Shown here: in pieces, positions 7,595 through 15,485 of the stretch
Layout of the letters: the number at the start of each line of letters is the position of its first letter
Numbering within the stretch: the first letter of the stretch is position 1
Notes under the pieces: model-generated
Seen by the model: the letters and a program-made list of their open reading frames with translations, nothing else
What the model was told of the DNA's origin: nothing
Database searches by the model: none
Origin: DSAR01 sp034437315
GTDB taxonomy: Bacteria; Chloroflexota; Anaerolineae; B4-G1
Length of the DNA stretch: 25,376 nucleotides
Reading direction: 5' to 3'
NCBI GenBank assembly: GCA_034437315.1
Contig: DAOTUC010000086.1
Coordinates: forward strand, 1 to 25,376
Program-made: the position numbers and the translations under genes

Positions 7595-9532
7595 ATGAGA
7601 GCAGTTCATTCCACAGGAACTTTATGGCGCTGGGCAATCATATGTGCATTGCTATGTGGCGTCTTTTTCCGTTGGGCATCTCTTAGTCCAATGGGAATAA
7701 TGTTACACTATGATGAAGCTTGGAATGGAATTGACGCTTTGGCATTGTTGCAACAACCGCGCTTGACGCCGTTTTTACCTAATAACTTTGGACGTGAAAG
7801 TGGTTTTGTGTACTGGCTAATACCCTATCTCGTTACTCTAGGAGCGACCTCATTTGCAATCCGCTTTTCCGCGACGGCGATCGGTATTTTGACTCTAGCA
7901 GCTGCGGGCCGTCTAGGGAAAGAATTATGGGGAATTAAAGGCGCTTTCTGGAGCGTGGTAGTGCTTTCGGTGTTTTACTGGCATGTCCATTTCTCTCAAC
8001 AGGCTTTAAGAGCTAACCTATATGTTTTTTTAGGCACATTAACAGCGGCCTTGATGTTGCACGCTTACCGGACCAACCTCCACCGATCTTGGGCTTTAGG
8101 TGGACTAGCTTTAGGATTATCGGGTTATACTTACTTTGCTTCTGCTGGATGGATTGGGTATGTGGGGATATTAGTTTTAGGAACTACAATTCTTGATCAT
8201 AAGCGTCGTCAGAATGGGATATTATCCCTATTGATAGCTTTGATTGTCATTTTACCTATAGGAGTCTACGCTTTTTGTCATTTCGACCTATTCTTGGTCC
8301 GTCCTAATGCGGTTGCTCTAAATAATAACGGATGGCTTTCTAATATCCATCTTTGGATTGCGGCTTGGTTTCAACAGGGTGATCTAAATCACCAATTTAA
8401 TTTGCCAGGAAGACCTATTCTAGATCCTATTACCGGTACGTTGGGTGGGTTAGGCTTGGTGAAACTTACTGTTTTTTCCCATCGGCGAAAATTAAATCTG
8501 ATTTTGATTGGATGGGGTATTATCGCTTGTTTGCCTTCGCTCTTAAGCAACCTGTCACCCCACTTCTTGCGAGCTTCTGGAATGACTATTGCTATCGCTT
8601 TGATTATCGGGGCAGGAATACATTTACTAGGCAATCTTTGTGAACGCTTTGTCAAAGTTAAAGATAGTGAGATAGTAGCTAGCTTATTATTGATTCCCGT
8701 AGCAATGATTACCTATCACGATTTTCATCTCGTGTGGGTTAATCACCCTGATACCTTTGTTGTTATGGAACAGCATATTAACCGTGCAACGGATTATCTG
8801 CGTAAGCACACATCTCCTGATAACTACGTCTATTTTTCCCCTTTCACACCTGCTCATCCAGTTGTTTCTTTTCGGAGCAGAGATTTAGAGCCCCGCCATG
8901 TCGCTGCTTTTGATGCACATCAATGTTTAGTACTACCTGCTGAACATTCGGCTAATTATGTCTCGCTCACAATGTATGATCCTGGTTTTCAACAACGACT
9001 TGCGCAATGGGCCACTGTAACGCCTTTATTCGTTGATTCGATAACTTCTAATTCAGTTCCCCGATATAGCATCTTTACTGTTGTGCCACATGATGAGCCA
9101 GGACATTATGTGGCTAGTTTTGGAGATGTGCTTGTCGTCAAGCTAATGCAACCGCTTGATGCAACGATCTCTGCTGGTAAAGAATTGCCAGTTGTGTTGG
9201 GTATTCAGCCTTTACGCACGCTTGATTTTGCACCAAGTTTATTTGTGCATCTTTACGGGACACCAACACCATATGAGGGCGGCATGGTGTGGGCGCAGGC
9301 GGATAACCAGTTATGTGTTTCATATCCTGCCCATCTTTGGCGAACAGATGAGATGATCGTTCAATCATTTCCCATAAAAATCCCCTCAGACATACCATCA
9401 GACAAATACACAATTGCTATCGGTATTTATCCTTTTCCGGCGGGCGAACGCTTGTCGGTCTCTGATGAAGGCAATCAAATATTAAATTACCTGGCTCTTC
9501 ATGAGTTGAACATTACCGAATCAGGGGAGTAG
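7595..9532 (+). CDS. GT39-like polytopic membrane glycosyltransferase with C-terminal beta-sandwich domain
   Basis: A 645-residue membrane protein. Residues 1 to about 375 hold many hydrophobic helices, with a first loop containing YDEAWNGID (39-47), which fits the conserved acidic DE motif of the ArnT/PMT (GT39/GT-C) superfamily that moves sugars from polyprenyl phosphates. Residues about 385-645 are soluble. Their end (FVHLYGTP, VWAQADNQ, YTIAIGIYPFPAGERL) matches the domain in the partial gene at the right edge. Donor and acceptor are unknown. Start at 7595 with AAAGGAAA upstream. It lies 36 bp after nadB, so may be co-transcribed, but its function is unrelated. Its base composition is clearly AT-richer: 26 G+C of 60 at 8281-8340 against 38 of 60 at 6121-6180 in nadB. 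This suggests transfer or a different history. Confidence 0.75.
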   Translation: MRAVHSTGTLWRWAIICALLCGVFFRWASLSPMGIMLHYDEAWNGIDALALLQQPRLTPFLPNNFGRESGFVYWLIPYLVTLGATSFAIRFSATAIGILTLAAAGRLGKELWGIKGAFWSVVVLSVFYWHVHFSQQALRANLYVFLGTLTAALMLHAYRTNLHRSWALGGLALGLSGYTYFASAGWIGYVGILVLGTTILDHKRRQNGILSLLIALIVILPIGVYAFCHFDLFLVRPNAVALNNNGWLSNIHLWIAAWFQQGDLNHQFNLPGRPILDPITGTLGGLGLVKLTVFSHRRKLNLILIGWGIIACLPSLLSNLSPHFLRASGMTIAIALIIGAGIHLLGNLCERFVKVKDSEIVASLLLIPVAMITYHDFHLVWVNHPDTFVVMEQHINRATDYLRKHTSPDNYVYFSPFTPAHPVVSFRSRDLEPRHVAAFDAHQCLVLPAEHSANYVSLTMYDPGFQQRLAQWATVTPLFVDSITSNSVPRYSIFTVVPHDEPGHYVASFGDVLVVKLMQPLDATISAGKELPVVLGIQPLRTLDFAPSLFVHLYGTPTPYEGGMVWAQADNQLCVSYPAHLWRTDEMIVQSFPIKIPSDIPSDKYTIAIGIYPFPAGERLSVSDEGNQILNYLALHELNITESGE

Positions 9533-9611
9533 AAGCGCTAGGAATGGAACAATATCGAAATTGACGGTCTACGTGCCAGTGCACAACAATTAAGATGCAA
9601 GCCCGGTAGAG

Positions 9612-9648
9612 AAAAACCCCCGATGGTCAAGGACCATCGGGGGTTTTT
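9612..9648. terminator. Bidirectional rho-independent terminator
   Basis: A perfect 17-bp stem (9612-9628 with 9632-9648, three-base loop AAG) has a GC core CCCCCGATGGTC flanked by five A and five T. It reads as an intrinsic terminator on both strands. It sits between the convergent GT39-like gene and the permease gene ending at 9685. Confidence 0.95.
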
Positions 9649-9684
9649 CGATAATAGATGCAGTCTATCAATGTGAGATGCTTT

Positions 9685-10938
9685 TTAGCGGGTCAGGCGG
9701 GGATCGAGGGCGTCTCGCAGGCCATCGCCCAGCAGGTTGAAGCCCAAAACGCTCAACATAATCGCTAACCCCGGGAAGAGCACCGCCCACCAGGCGCCGC
9801 TGGTCAGGAAGCGGTAGCTGTCGCCCAGCATCGCGCCCCATTCCGGTTCGGGCGGGATGGCGCCCAATCCCAGGAAGCCCAACGCGCCGGCCCAGATGAT
9901 GGCGCTGGCCAGACCCATCGTCGCCTGGACGATGACGGGTGAGAGGGAGTTGGGCAGAATGTGCTTGAAGATGAGACGGGCGTGCCCGGCGCCGATCGAT
10001 TGGGCTGCCAGCACGTAGGTCTCCTGGCTCAAAGCAAGCACTGAGGAGCGCAGCAAACGGGTGTAGGTCGGAATCGCGACAAAACCGATGGCGATCATAG
10101 CCTTATTCAGGCCAGGACCAAGGAAAGCCAGCATCGCGATGGCGAGCAGATAGGCCGGGAAGGCTAAAATCACGTCCATCACACGCATCACGACGTTGGA
10201 GATAAATTGTCCGCCTAGCGGTAGAGCAACTATAACGCCGATGACAATACCCACAATCCCACAGCTAATAGCCGTTGGAAAGCTGACAAAGAAACCTGGG
10301 ACACCGCCCAAGAGCGCGCCAAGCACGGCGAAAACGGCGATGCGTTGAACGTTAACTTTAGGTACAACGGCTGAAGTCTGCGGGTCCTCTATCAACGAAG
10401 CGACCACACCTAGTCCACAAAACAACGCCGCCTGGAGAGGTTGGTCTGCTAACCAGCCAGAGAAAAGCCCTAGAACCAGGCCAATGCTGCCAAAAAGTCC
10501 CGCTTTACCAACCGGTCCCAAATCCATACCCTCGTAAAAGCCAGCCAATAGGCCCAGAATTCCCCCGATAGAGAGGGAGAGGCCGACGGCGACGATGCCC
10601 ACACGCATTGAATTCCATCCGGCGTGCACGACGCGCCGGAAGATGTCGCGCCCCAACTTATCGGTGCCGAAGGGATGGATAGAGGGAATATCCTCGGTGG
10701 GGACGAGATTGGGCGGTTTGAGTTTGAGCGAATAGTCCAGGTCGGTCCTGGGGTCATAATCCCAGAGAAAGTGGGCGAAAACAGCCGAAAGGGTAAAGAG
10801 AACGACGATCGCCAATCCCACGCGAGCTGTGTTATTGGCGATCAAGCGTCGCCACGCATCGCTCCATAGTGAGCGGTGACCTTGAACGCCCCATTTTTCC
10901 GCGTCGGTGAATTCTAAATTAGGTATCTCTGATGACAT
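9685..10938 (-). CDS. DppC/OppC-type ABC permease with an extra hydrophobic insertion
   Basis: Second permease of a peptide-type importer in the cytoplasmic membrane. It contains the N-terminal OppC stretch HPFGTDKLGRDIFRRVVHA (88-106) and a C-terminal BPD_transp_1 core with MRVMDVILAFPAY, the ATPase-contact EAA-like loop LAAQSIGAGHARLIFKHILPN, and GFLGLGAIPPEPEWGAML. At 417 residues it is about 100 longer than usual. The excess lies between GLLAGFYEG (residue 137) and ISNVVMRVMD (about 246), where a normal DppC runs on directly. The inserted part is glycine-rich, hydrophobic and looks like two to four membrane helices. The ATG at 10938 has GAGG upstream and is 7 bp after the preceding permease. 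The longer frame to 11112 would overlap that gene. No ATPase gene follows; the unit ends at the terminator at 9612-9648. Confidence 0.88.
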   Translation of the reverse strand: MSSEIPNLEFTDAEKWGVQGHRSLWSDAWRRLIANNTARVGLAIVVLFTLSAVFAHFLWDYDPRTDLDYSLKLKPPNLVPTEDIPSIHPFGTDKLGRDIFRRVVHAGWNSMRVGIVAVGLSLSIGGILGLLAGFYEGMDLGPVGKAGLFGSIGLVLGLFSGWLADQPLQAALFCGLGVVASLIEDPQTSAVVPKVNVQRIAVFAVLGALLGGVPGFFVSFPTAISCGIVGIVIGVIVALPLGGQFISNVVMRVMDVILAFPAYLLAIAMLAFLGPGLNKAMIAIGFVAIPTYTRLLRSSVLALSQETYVLAAQSIGAGHARLIFKHILPNSLSPVIVQATMGLASAIIWAGALGFLGLGAIPPEPEWGAMLGDSYRFLTSGAWWAVLFPGLAIMLSVLGFNLLGDGLRDALDPRLTR

Positions 10939-10945
10939 ATAAACC

Positions 10946-12001
10946 TCATTCGTAGTGAATACGGGGGTCGATCGTCGCGTAGGAAATATCGACGAGTAAG
11001 TTGATAAAGACGATGACCAAGGCGACGAGCAGCGCGGCGCCCTGGACGATGGGATAATCGCGCCCCAGAATGGCGTCGTAGAGGCCCCATTTACCAATAC
11101 CAGGCCAGGCAAAAATGGTCTCGGTCAGGACCGCGCCTGCCAGGAGATTGCCCATCTGAATGCCAATAATGGTGATGATTGGCAAAAAGGCATTTTTGAG
11201 GGCGTGACGGTATAGCACGACGCGCTCAGGTAAACCCTTGGCGCGGGCCGTGCGGATATAATCAGATTGGAGCACATCCAACATACTGGCGCGCGTCATG
11301 CGGGCAATAATGGCCGCCGGGATGGTAGCCAGCGCTAAAGATGGCATGATGAGATGTTTAATCGCGTCTACCATGGCGGAGAAGTTACCGGTGATGATGC
11401 TGTCGACGATGATGAGATTGGTGATGGTCTGAACTTTGGTCGTGTGCGGCAGGCGTCCCCCGGAGGGCAGCCATTTGAGAAAGACGGCGAAAAGCATGAT
11501 CTCCATCAGGCCCAGCCAGAAAATGGGCATGGATACGCCGATCAATGCCCCCACCATGCTGATATTATCAATCACCGAATTGTGACGTGAGGCTGAGAGA
11601 ATGCCTATCGGTATACCTATCACGATGGCGAGAAACATCGACGCCAGAGCGAGTTCGATAGTGGCCGGGAAACGGACCTTAATCTCATTGGTGATGGGGA
11701 TACGGCGGTGAATGGATGTGCCCATGTCTCCACGAAACAGCCGTCCCAGATAACGGGTGTATTGACTGTCGAAAAACCCGGCGATGTCGCCTGCCTGGAG
11801 CGCGTCTCGATCCAGGAACAGCGGACGGTTGAGCCCCAACTGCTCACGGATTCGTTCGACGTTCTCTTTGGAGGCGTGTTCGCCCAGCATCGCGACGGCC
11901 GGGTCGCCGGGGATCAAACGGAGAAGCAAGAAAATGACGATTGTAACACCCAACAGCGTGGGGATTACTGATACGATGCGGCGGAGGATATAGCGGGTCA
12001 A
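10946..12001 (-). CDS. DppB/OppB-type ABC permease
   Basis: First permease of the peptide-type importer, 351 residues. It opens with MTRYILRRIVSVIPTLLGVT and IFLLLRLIPGDPA, hallmarks of DppB, followed by a periplasmic segment and the transport core. The loop YIRTARAKGLPERVVLYRHA is the EAA motif that contacts the ATPase. The C-terminal FAWPGIGKWGLYDAILGRDYP and the ending DPRIHYE are typical. The start is a TTG at 12001, supported by AAGGAGG (12012-12006) four bases upstream. It is the middle gene of a binding protein-DppB-DppC unit and is separated from the binding protein gene by an attenuator-like hairpin. Confidence 0.92.
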   Translation of the reverse strand: MTRYILRRIVSVIPTLLGVTIVIFLLLRLIPGDPAVAMLGEHASKENVERIREQLGLNRPLFLDRDALQAGDIAGFFDSQYTRYLGRLFRGDMGTSIHRRIPITNEIKVRFPATIELALASMFLAIVIGIPIGILSASRHNSVIDNISMVGALIGVSMPIFWLGLMEIMLFAVFLKWLPSGGRLPHTTKVQTITNLIIVDSIITGNFSAMVDAIKHLIMPSLALATIPAAIIARMTRASMLDVLQSDYIRTARAKGLPERVVLYRHALKNAFLPIITIIGIQMGNLLAGAVLTETIFAWPGIGKWGLYDAILGRDYPIVQGAALLVALVIVFINLLVDISYATIDPRIHYE

Positions 12002-12032
12002 GATACCTCCTTATGGATTTGGATAGGGAAAG

Positions 12033-12060
12033 ACAGGGGGGAGAGAATACTCCCCCCTGT
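12033..12060 (-). terminator. Intercistronic hairpin between binding protein and permease genes
   Basis: ACAGGGGGGA (12033-12042) pairs perfectly with TCCCCCCTGT (12051-12060) over an 8-base loop. On the minus strand it is followed by a short T-rich run (CTTTCCC). It probably causes partial termination or protects the upstream mRNA end, giving more binding protein than permease, as is common in ABC operons. Confidence 0.7.
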
Positions 12061-12103
12061 TTCATTCAATCACTTACTTACTCAATTACTCTCAAAGGAC
12101 GGA

Positions 12104-13852
12104 CTAGGGTGATAGGACTACCCATTCGTAGTAATCGGCGCCGACGGGCTGCGGTACGTAGCCATCAACGTCGTTGGAGAATAGCAACGGCGTATTGTTG
12201 TGCGCAATCCACAGGCGAGCAACGTCCTCGTGGAGAAGTTCCTCTACTTGCTTGTAGATAGCTTCCCGTTCGCTCTGGTTGGGGTTGGTGGCCGCTTCGT
12301 AGAGCAGTTTGGCCACTTCTGGATTGGCGTACCAGCCCTCGCGGGCGTCCGGCTCTTTGGTTTCGTCAGCTGAACTCAGACCGCCGAAGAAGTAGTTGTG
12401 GAAGTTGTCGGGGTCGCCGTTGTCGCCGCCCCAGCCAAGCATGTAGAGGCCAGGGAGTAACCCTTCGCGGCGCAAGCCGAGATAGGTGGGCCAATCGCCG
12501 GCTAATTCGAGCGTGGCGTTGATACCGGCCTTGGCGAGATCGGCCGCCATCGCCTCGCCGATTTCCTTGGGGCTGGGGTAGTAGAAACGAGTCACCGGCA
12601 TGTAGTATAGCGTCAAGGGGAGCTTCTCTCCCGCGCTGTACCGGACGTTGCCCTCGGCGTCCTCGATGTCGAAAGCGATGGTGACTTCACTCAGGCCATC
12701 AGCATACCCCGCGTCAGCCAAGAGTTGCTTGGAGAGTTCTGGATCATACACCCAATCTTCGATAGCGTCATTGTGTCCCCAGACCAGGGGCGGCAAGAAG
12801 TTGCTCGCTACTTCACCATATTCGCCGTAGAAGTTCTCGACCAATCCAGCGCGGTCAATGGCGTGGACGATAGCTTCGCGAACGCGAACGTCCTTGAACT
12901 CCTCTGTCTGATAGGGGAAAGCCAGGTAACCGGTGTTCAACGCGGGACGCGCCTTGACGTACAGGTCCGGGTCGTCCTCAGCGGAAACGATGTCCTCAGA
13001 CACAGCCTGTTCCAGAGCGTGGATGTCGCCGGACCTTAGCGCCAGGAATCGGGCGGAGTCGTCGGGGATGACGCGCCACACGATTTCGTCGATGGTGGGG
13101 CGGCCGTCCCAGTAGTCGTCGTAAGCGGAAACGGTGATGTGATTGCCTTCGACCCATTCTTCGAATTTAAATGGCCCTGTGCCTACACAGCCGGCCGCCG
13201 GTGTGCCATAGTCCTCGCCAAACTTCTCGATAGCGGCGGGACTGGAGATGGCGAACATATCCATCGCCAGGTTAGCCAGGAAGGGAGCCAGCGGCGCTCC
13301 CAGAACGAATTTGACGGTGTAATCGTCGACTTTCTCGACGGCGGTGATGACGCTGTCGTCATCAAACCCAAACCACATGTACTCGTAGTACTCGAATACC
13401 TGGCTCTCGAAGTGATAGGGGTTGTCGGTGAAGCGCCAACGATCGAAGTTGAAGATCACGGCGTCGGCGTTGAAGTCGGCGCCGTCGTGGAACTTGACGC
13501 CTTCCCGTAGTTCACAGGTCCACTCTGTGCTATCTTCGTTGGCGGTGCATCCGGTAGCCAGGGCCGGAATAGGCTTGGTGGATCCGGGTTCGTACTGATA
13601 GAGGGGCTCCAGGCACTGCCCGGTCACGCGGAAGCTCTCGCCGTCGGTCACGATGGACGGATCTAGCTGAACCGAGTCGCCGCCACGGCCGAAGATAAAC
13701 GTGCCGCCCGAGGCCGGTTCCTCAACGACTTCTTCCTCTACTGTTTCGGGCTCTTCGGGCTCGACCGGTGCGGGTTGCCCACCACACGCCGTGATAAGCC
13801 CTGCAATCAGCGTCAATGCAATGACAATGCTGAGAAAACGTGCGCTTTTCAT
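12104..13852 (-). CDS. Peptide/oligopeptide-type extracellular solute-binding lipoprotein (SBP_bac_5)
   Basis: A 582-residue family 5 binding protein that captures substrate outside the membrane and hands it to the two permeases downstream. The N-terminus is a lipoprotein signal, with lipobox ITAC and the lipidated cysteine at about residue 23, followed by an acidic linker (PVEPEEPETVEEEVVEEP). The mature part shows family 5 landmarks: QLDPSIVTDGES, CLEPLYQYEPG, EWTCELREGVKFHDG, FNADAVIFNFDRWR, AAGCVGTGPFKFEEWVEG, VREAIVHAIDRAGLVENF, and a C-terminal YKQVEELLHEDVARLWIAHNN. Family members bind peptides, nickel, heme or sugars, and the substrate cannot be read here. The start at 13852 has a strong AAGGAGGAG site, which is shared with the stop of the 25-codon leader ORF at 13865-13942. 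Confidence 0.92.
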   Translation of the reverse strand: MKSARFLSIVIALTLIAGLITACGGQPAPVEPEEPETVEEEVVEEPASGGTFIFGRGGDSVQLDPSIVTDGESFRVTGQCLEPLYQYEPGSTKPIPALATGCTANEDSTEWTCELREGVKFHDGADFNADAVIFNFDRWRFTDNPYHFESQVFEYYEYMWFGFDDDSVITAVEKVDDYTVKFVLGAPLAPFLANLAMDMFAISSPAAIEKFGEDYGTPAAGCVGTGPFKFEEWVEGNHITVSAYDDYWDGRPTIDEIVWRVIPDDSARFLALRSGDIHALEQAVSEDIVSAEDDPDLYVKARPALNTGYLAFPYQTEEFKDVRVREAIVHAIDRAGLVENFYGEYGEVASNFLPPLVWGHNDAIEDWVYDPELSKQLLADAGYADGLSEVTIAFDIEDAEGNVRYSAGEKLPLTLYYMPVTRFYYPSPKEIGEAMAADLAKAGINATLELAGDWPTYLGLRREGLLPGLYMLGWGGDNGDPDNFHNYFFGGLSSADETKEPDAREGWYANPEVAKLLYEAATNPNQSEREAIYKQVEELLHEDVARLWIAHNNTPLLFSNDVDGYVPQPVGADYYEWVVLSP

Positions 13853-13864
13853 AGTTTCTCCTCC

Positions 13865-13942
13865 TTAGGATATGTGAAACGGCAGATATACACGCTTGAT
13901 CTTACGAATCGCACGTTGTACTATGTTTAAATTGCTGGACAT
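13865..13942 (-). CDS. Candidate 25-codon leader peptide
   Basis: An ATG at 13942 opens a 25-codon frame ending in TAA at 13865-13867. The stop merges with the AAGGAGG site of the binding protein gene (TAAGGAGG). Upstream is an unusually long anti-SD match, AAAGGAGGTG (13952-13943), although only two bases separate GGAGG from the ATG. The peptide is short and cationic in the middle (RAIRKIKRVY), then hydrophobic. It lies within the roughly 200-base leader predicted from the promoter at 14062-14089. Translation of it could couple to or attenuate the transporter gene. It resembles no family I recognise and might instead be chance. Confidence 0.4.
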   Translation of the reverse strand: MSSNLNIVQRAIRKIKRVYLPFHIS

Positions 13943-14061
13943 CACCTCCTTTTGTTGAATCATTTCACTAATTGATGCAAGTCGCGCTATTGGGATGAAA
14001 ATTGAGATGAGAGATATCCCAACAGCTTGCTCCTGAAGACCTGCGATCTGTGAGTAAGTGT

Positions 14062-14089
14062 AGTATATGAGAAATTAACCGGATGTCAA
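14062..14089 (-). promoter_or_regulatory. Sigma70 promoter of the peptide-type transporter unit
   Basis: On the minus strand, TTGACA (14089-14084) and TATACT (14067-14062) are 16 bp apart. The predicted leader to the binding protein start is about 200 bases. It contains a TTGGGAT/ATCCCAA hairpin (13990-13996 with 14016-14022) and the small leader ORF. Confidence 0.7.
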
Positions 14090-14131
14090 GCAGTGACAAC
14101 AGCGAGTTTGCTTGTCTTTATCACTGCTTGA
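14086..14131. promoter_or_regulatory. Inverted repeat shared by two divergent promoters, candidate operator
   Basis: TCAAGCAGTGA (14086-14096) and TCACTGCTTGA (14121-14131) are a perfect 11-bp inverted repeat separated by 24 bp. GACAA (14095-14099) and TTGTC (14112-14116) form a second inner pair. The left arm overlaps the -35 of the minus-strand promoter. The inner pair covers the -35 of the plus-strand promoter. One regulator bound here could control both transporters. No regulator gene for it is in the window. Confidence 0.5.
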
Positions 14132-14139
14132 GATATAAT
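14112..14139 (+). promoter_or_regulatory. Candidate sigma70 promoter of the nucleoside transporter operon
   Basis: TATAAT (14134-14139) is a perfect -10; TTGTCT (14112-14117), 16 bp upstream, matches the -35 at four of six positions. The leader to the ATG at 14335 would be about 190 bases, and starts with two ATTGAGG heptamers (14145-14158). Confidence 0.55.
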
Positions 14140-14144
14140 AATCC

Positions 14145-14158
14145 ATTGAGGATTGAGG
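14145..14158. repeat. Two tandem ATTGAGG heptamers
   Basis: ATTGAGG occurs twice in tandem just after the -10 of the plus-strand promoter. It is related to the six-copy heptamer array at 346-387, which suggests a dispersed heptanucleotide repeat family. Confidence 0.45.
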
Positions 14159-14334
14159 ATTTGTAAACATTTAACCATCTAATAAACAGAAGGGAGGTGG
14201 GGCAGAATAAGAGACATTCAATTTACATCACATCAAAATTGCGTCAAATGGTATCGTGTGTATGTATGAGGGTGCATGTACGATTGAGTCACTTTATCAG
14301 TCACTATCAGATAGACAGAGAGAGGAGAATAAGA

Positions 14335-15378
14335 ATGCGTAGGTTGTTGTTGGTTATCGTTAGTTTAATGATGCTCGCATTACTGCTGCCCGCCTGTGGT
14401 CCTGGGGGCGACGCGGAAGCTGATTGCTCGTCCGACGACGTGTTCTGCGTTGGATTGGTGACCGACGTCGGTAAGATCGACGATAAGTCGTTCAACCAAT
14501 CGACCTGGGAAGGTGTGAAGCAAGCGGAAGAGGAACTGGGGGCCATCGTACAATATATAGAGACCACCGATTCCAAGGATTACGACAAGAACATCGCCCA
14601 GTTCGCCGAAGCAGGCTATGATGTGATCGTGACCGTTGGTTTCGCTCTCGCCGAGACTACCCTTGAGGCTGGCGAGAAATACCCCAACGTCAAGTTCATT
14701 GGGGTCGATCAATTCCAGGTTCCTGGACAAGAGGTCAGCAACGTCGTGGGTTTGAACTTCCCCGAAGATCAAGCGGGCTTCCTGGCGGGCGCACTGGCGG
14801 CGTTGATGAGCGAGACCGGTCAGATTGGCGCTGTGTTAGGCACCGACGCCGTTCCGCCGGTGTGGCGCTTTGGCGAGGGATATCGCGCCGGGGCCAAGCA
14901 CGTCCGTCCAGACATTGAGGTAAACACCGTCTATCACAACGACGTGGGTTTCGACAAAACGTTCACCGATCCGGAGTGGGGCAAGACGACGGCCCTTTCG
15001 ATGATCGATAAGGGCGTGGACGTCGTGTTCGGCGCCGGGGGCAAGACTGGCAACGGCGCGCTGCTGGGATGCGCCGAGAAGGGCGTATATGCCATCGGCG
15101 TGGATACCGATCAGTACTACACCGTGCCCGAGGCGCAGGAAGTATTGCTCACCAGCGCGATGAAATTGCTTGACAAGGGCACGTTGGAGTTGATCAAACT
15201 GGCCCATGAAGGAAACTTCCCTGAGGGTGGAAACTATATGGGCGATGCCGGATTAGCGCCTTATCACGACGTGGCTGACGAGGTGCCCGAGGCCATTGAT
15301 GCGCAGGTTCAAGAGATCAATGCGGCGCTCAAGGCCGGGAGCCTTGAGACGAATGTACCGCCAGCAAAACCTGAGTAA
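14335..15378 (+). CDS. BMP-family (PnrA/NupN-type) nucleoside-binding lipoprotein
   Basis: A 347-residue basic membrane protein family lipoprotein, the extracellular receptor of the ABC importer encoded next. The N-terminus MRRLLLVIVSLMMLALLLPAC is a lipoprotein signal with lipobox LPAC. Family motifs include VGLVTDVGKIDDKSFNQSTWEGV, DVIVTVGFALAETT, NFPEDQAGFLAGALAALMSETG, DVVFGAGGKTGNGALLGCAEKG and IGVDTDQYY. Characterised relatives (B. subtilis YufN/NupN, T. pallidum PnrA) bind purine nucleosides, so a nucleoside ligand is the best guess. I chose the ATG at 14335 because GAGAGGAGAA precedes it and the signal peptide starts there. A longer frame from a GTG at 14197 would bury the signal. A terminator-like hairpin follows the gene. 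Confidence 0.93.
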   Translation: MRRLLLVIVSLMMLALLLPACGPGGDAEADCSSDDVFCVGLVTDVGKIDDKSFNQSTWEGVKQAEEELGAIVQYIETTDSKDYDKNIAQFAEAGYDVIVTVGFALAETTLEAGEKYPNVKFIGVDQFQVPGQEVSNVVGLNFPEDQAGFLAGALAALMSETGQIGAVLGTDAVPPVWRFGEGYRAGAKHVRPDIEVNTVYHNDVGFDKTFTDPEWGKTTALSMIDKGVDVVFGAGGKTGNGALLGCAEKGVYAIGVDTDQYYTVPEAQEVLLTSAMKLLDKGTLELIKLAHEGNFPEGGNYMGDAGLAPYHDVADEVPEAIDAQVQEINAALKAGSLETNVPPAKPE

Positions 15379-15399
15379 CGGCTAATTCTGGCGATAGAT

Positions 15400-15440
15400 A
15401 AGGGGGATTGGAGACCTCTGTGGTTGCCTTTCCCCCTTTT
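15400..15440 (+). terminator. Intercistronic terminator/attenuator after the binding protein gene
   Basis: AAGGGGGA (15400-15407) pairs with TCCCCCTT (15431-15438) and is followed by more T. With 107 bp to the next gene and no clear new promoter, partial read-through is likely, keeping the receptor in excess over the permeases. Confidence 0.6.
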
Positions 15441-15485
15441 CCTACCACTTGTGCATAATAGGGATCCCGGATATAGGAGTGCGCT

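Noticed and set aside
7559..9684. Insertion element boundaries around the AT-rich glycosyltransferase gene
   Set aside because: No terminal inverted repeats, target duplications, transposase or tRNA edge could be seen, so only composition supports transfer.
14197..14334. N-terminal extension of the BMP lipoprotein from a GTG at 14197
   Set aside because: It would bury the lipoprotein signal peptide behind 46 residues; the ATG at 14335 has a proper ribosome binding site. The SD-like GGGAGG abuts the GTG with no spacing.
14140..14334. Possible purine riboswitch in the leader of the nucleoside transporter
   Set aside because: I could not find the conserved core of known purine riboswitches or a terminator switch in this stretch.
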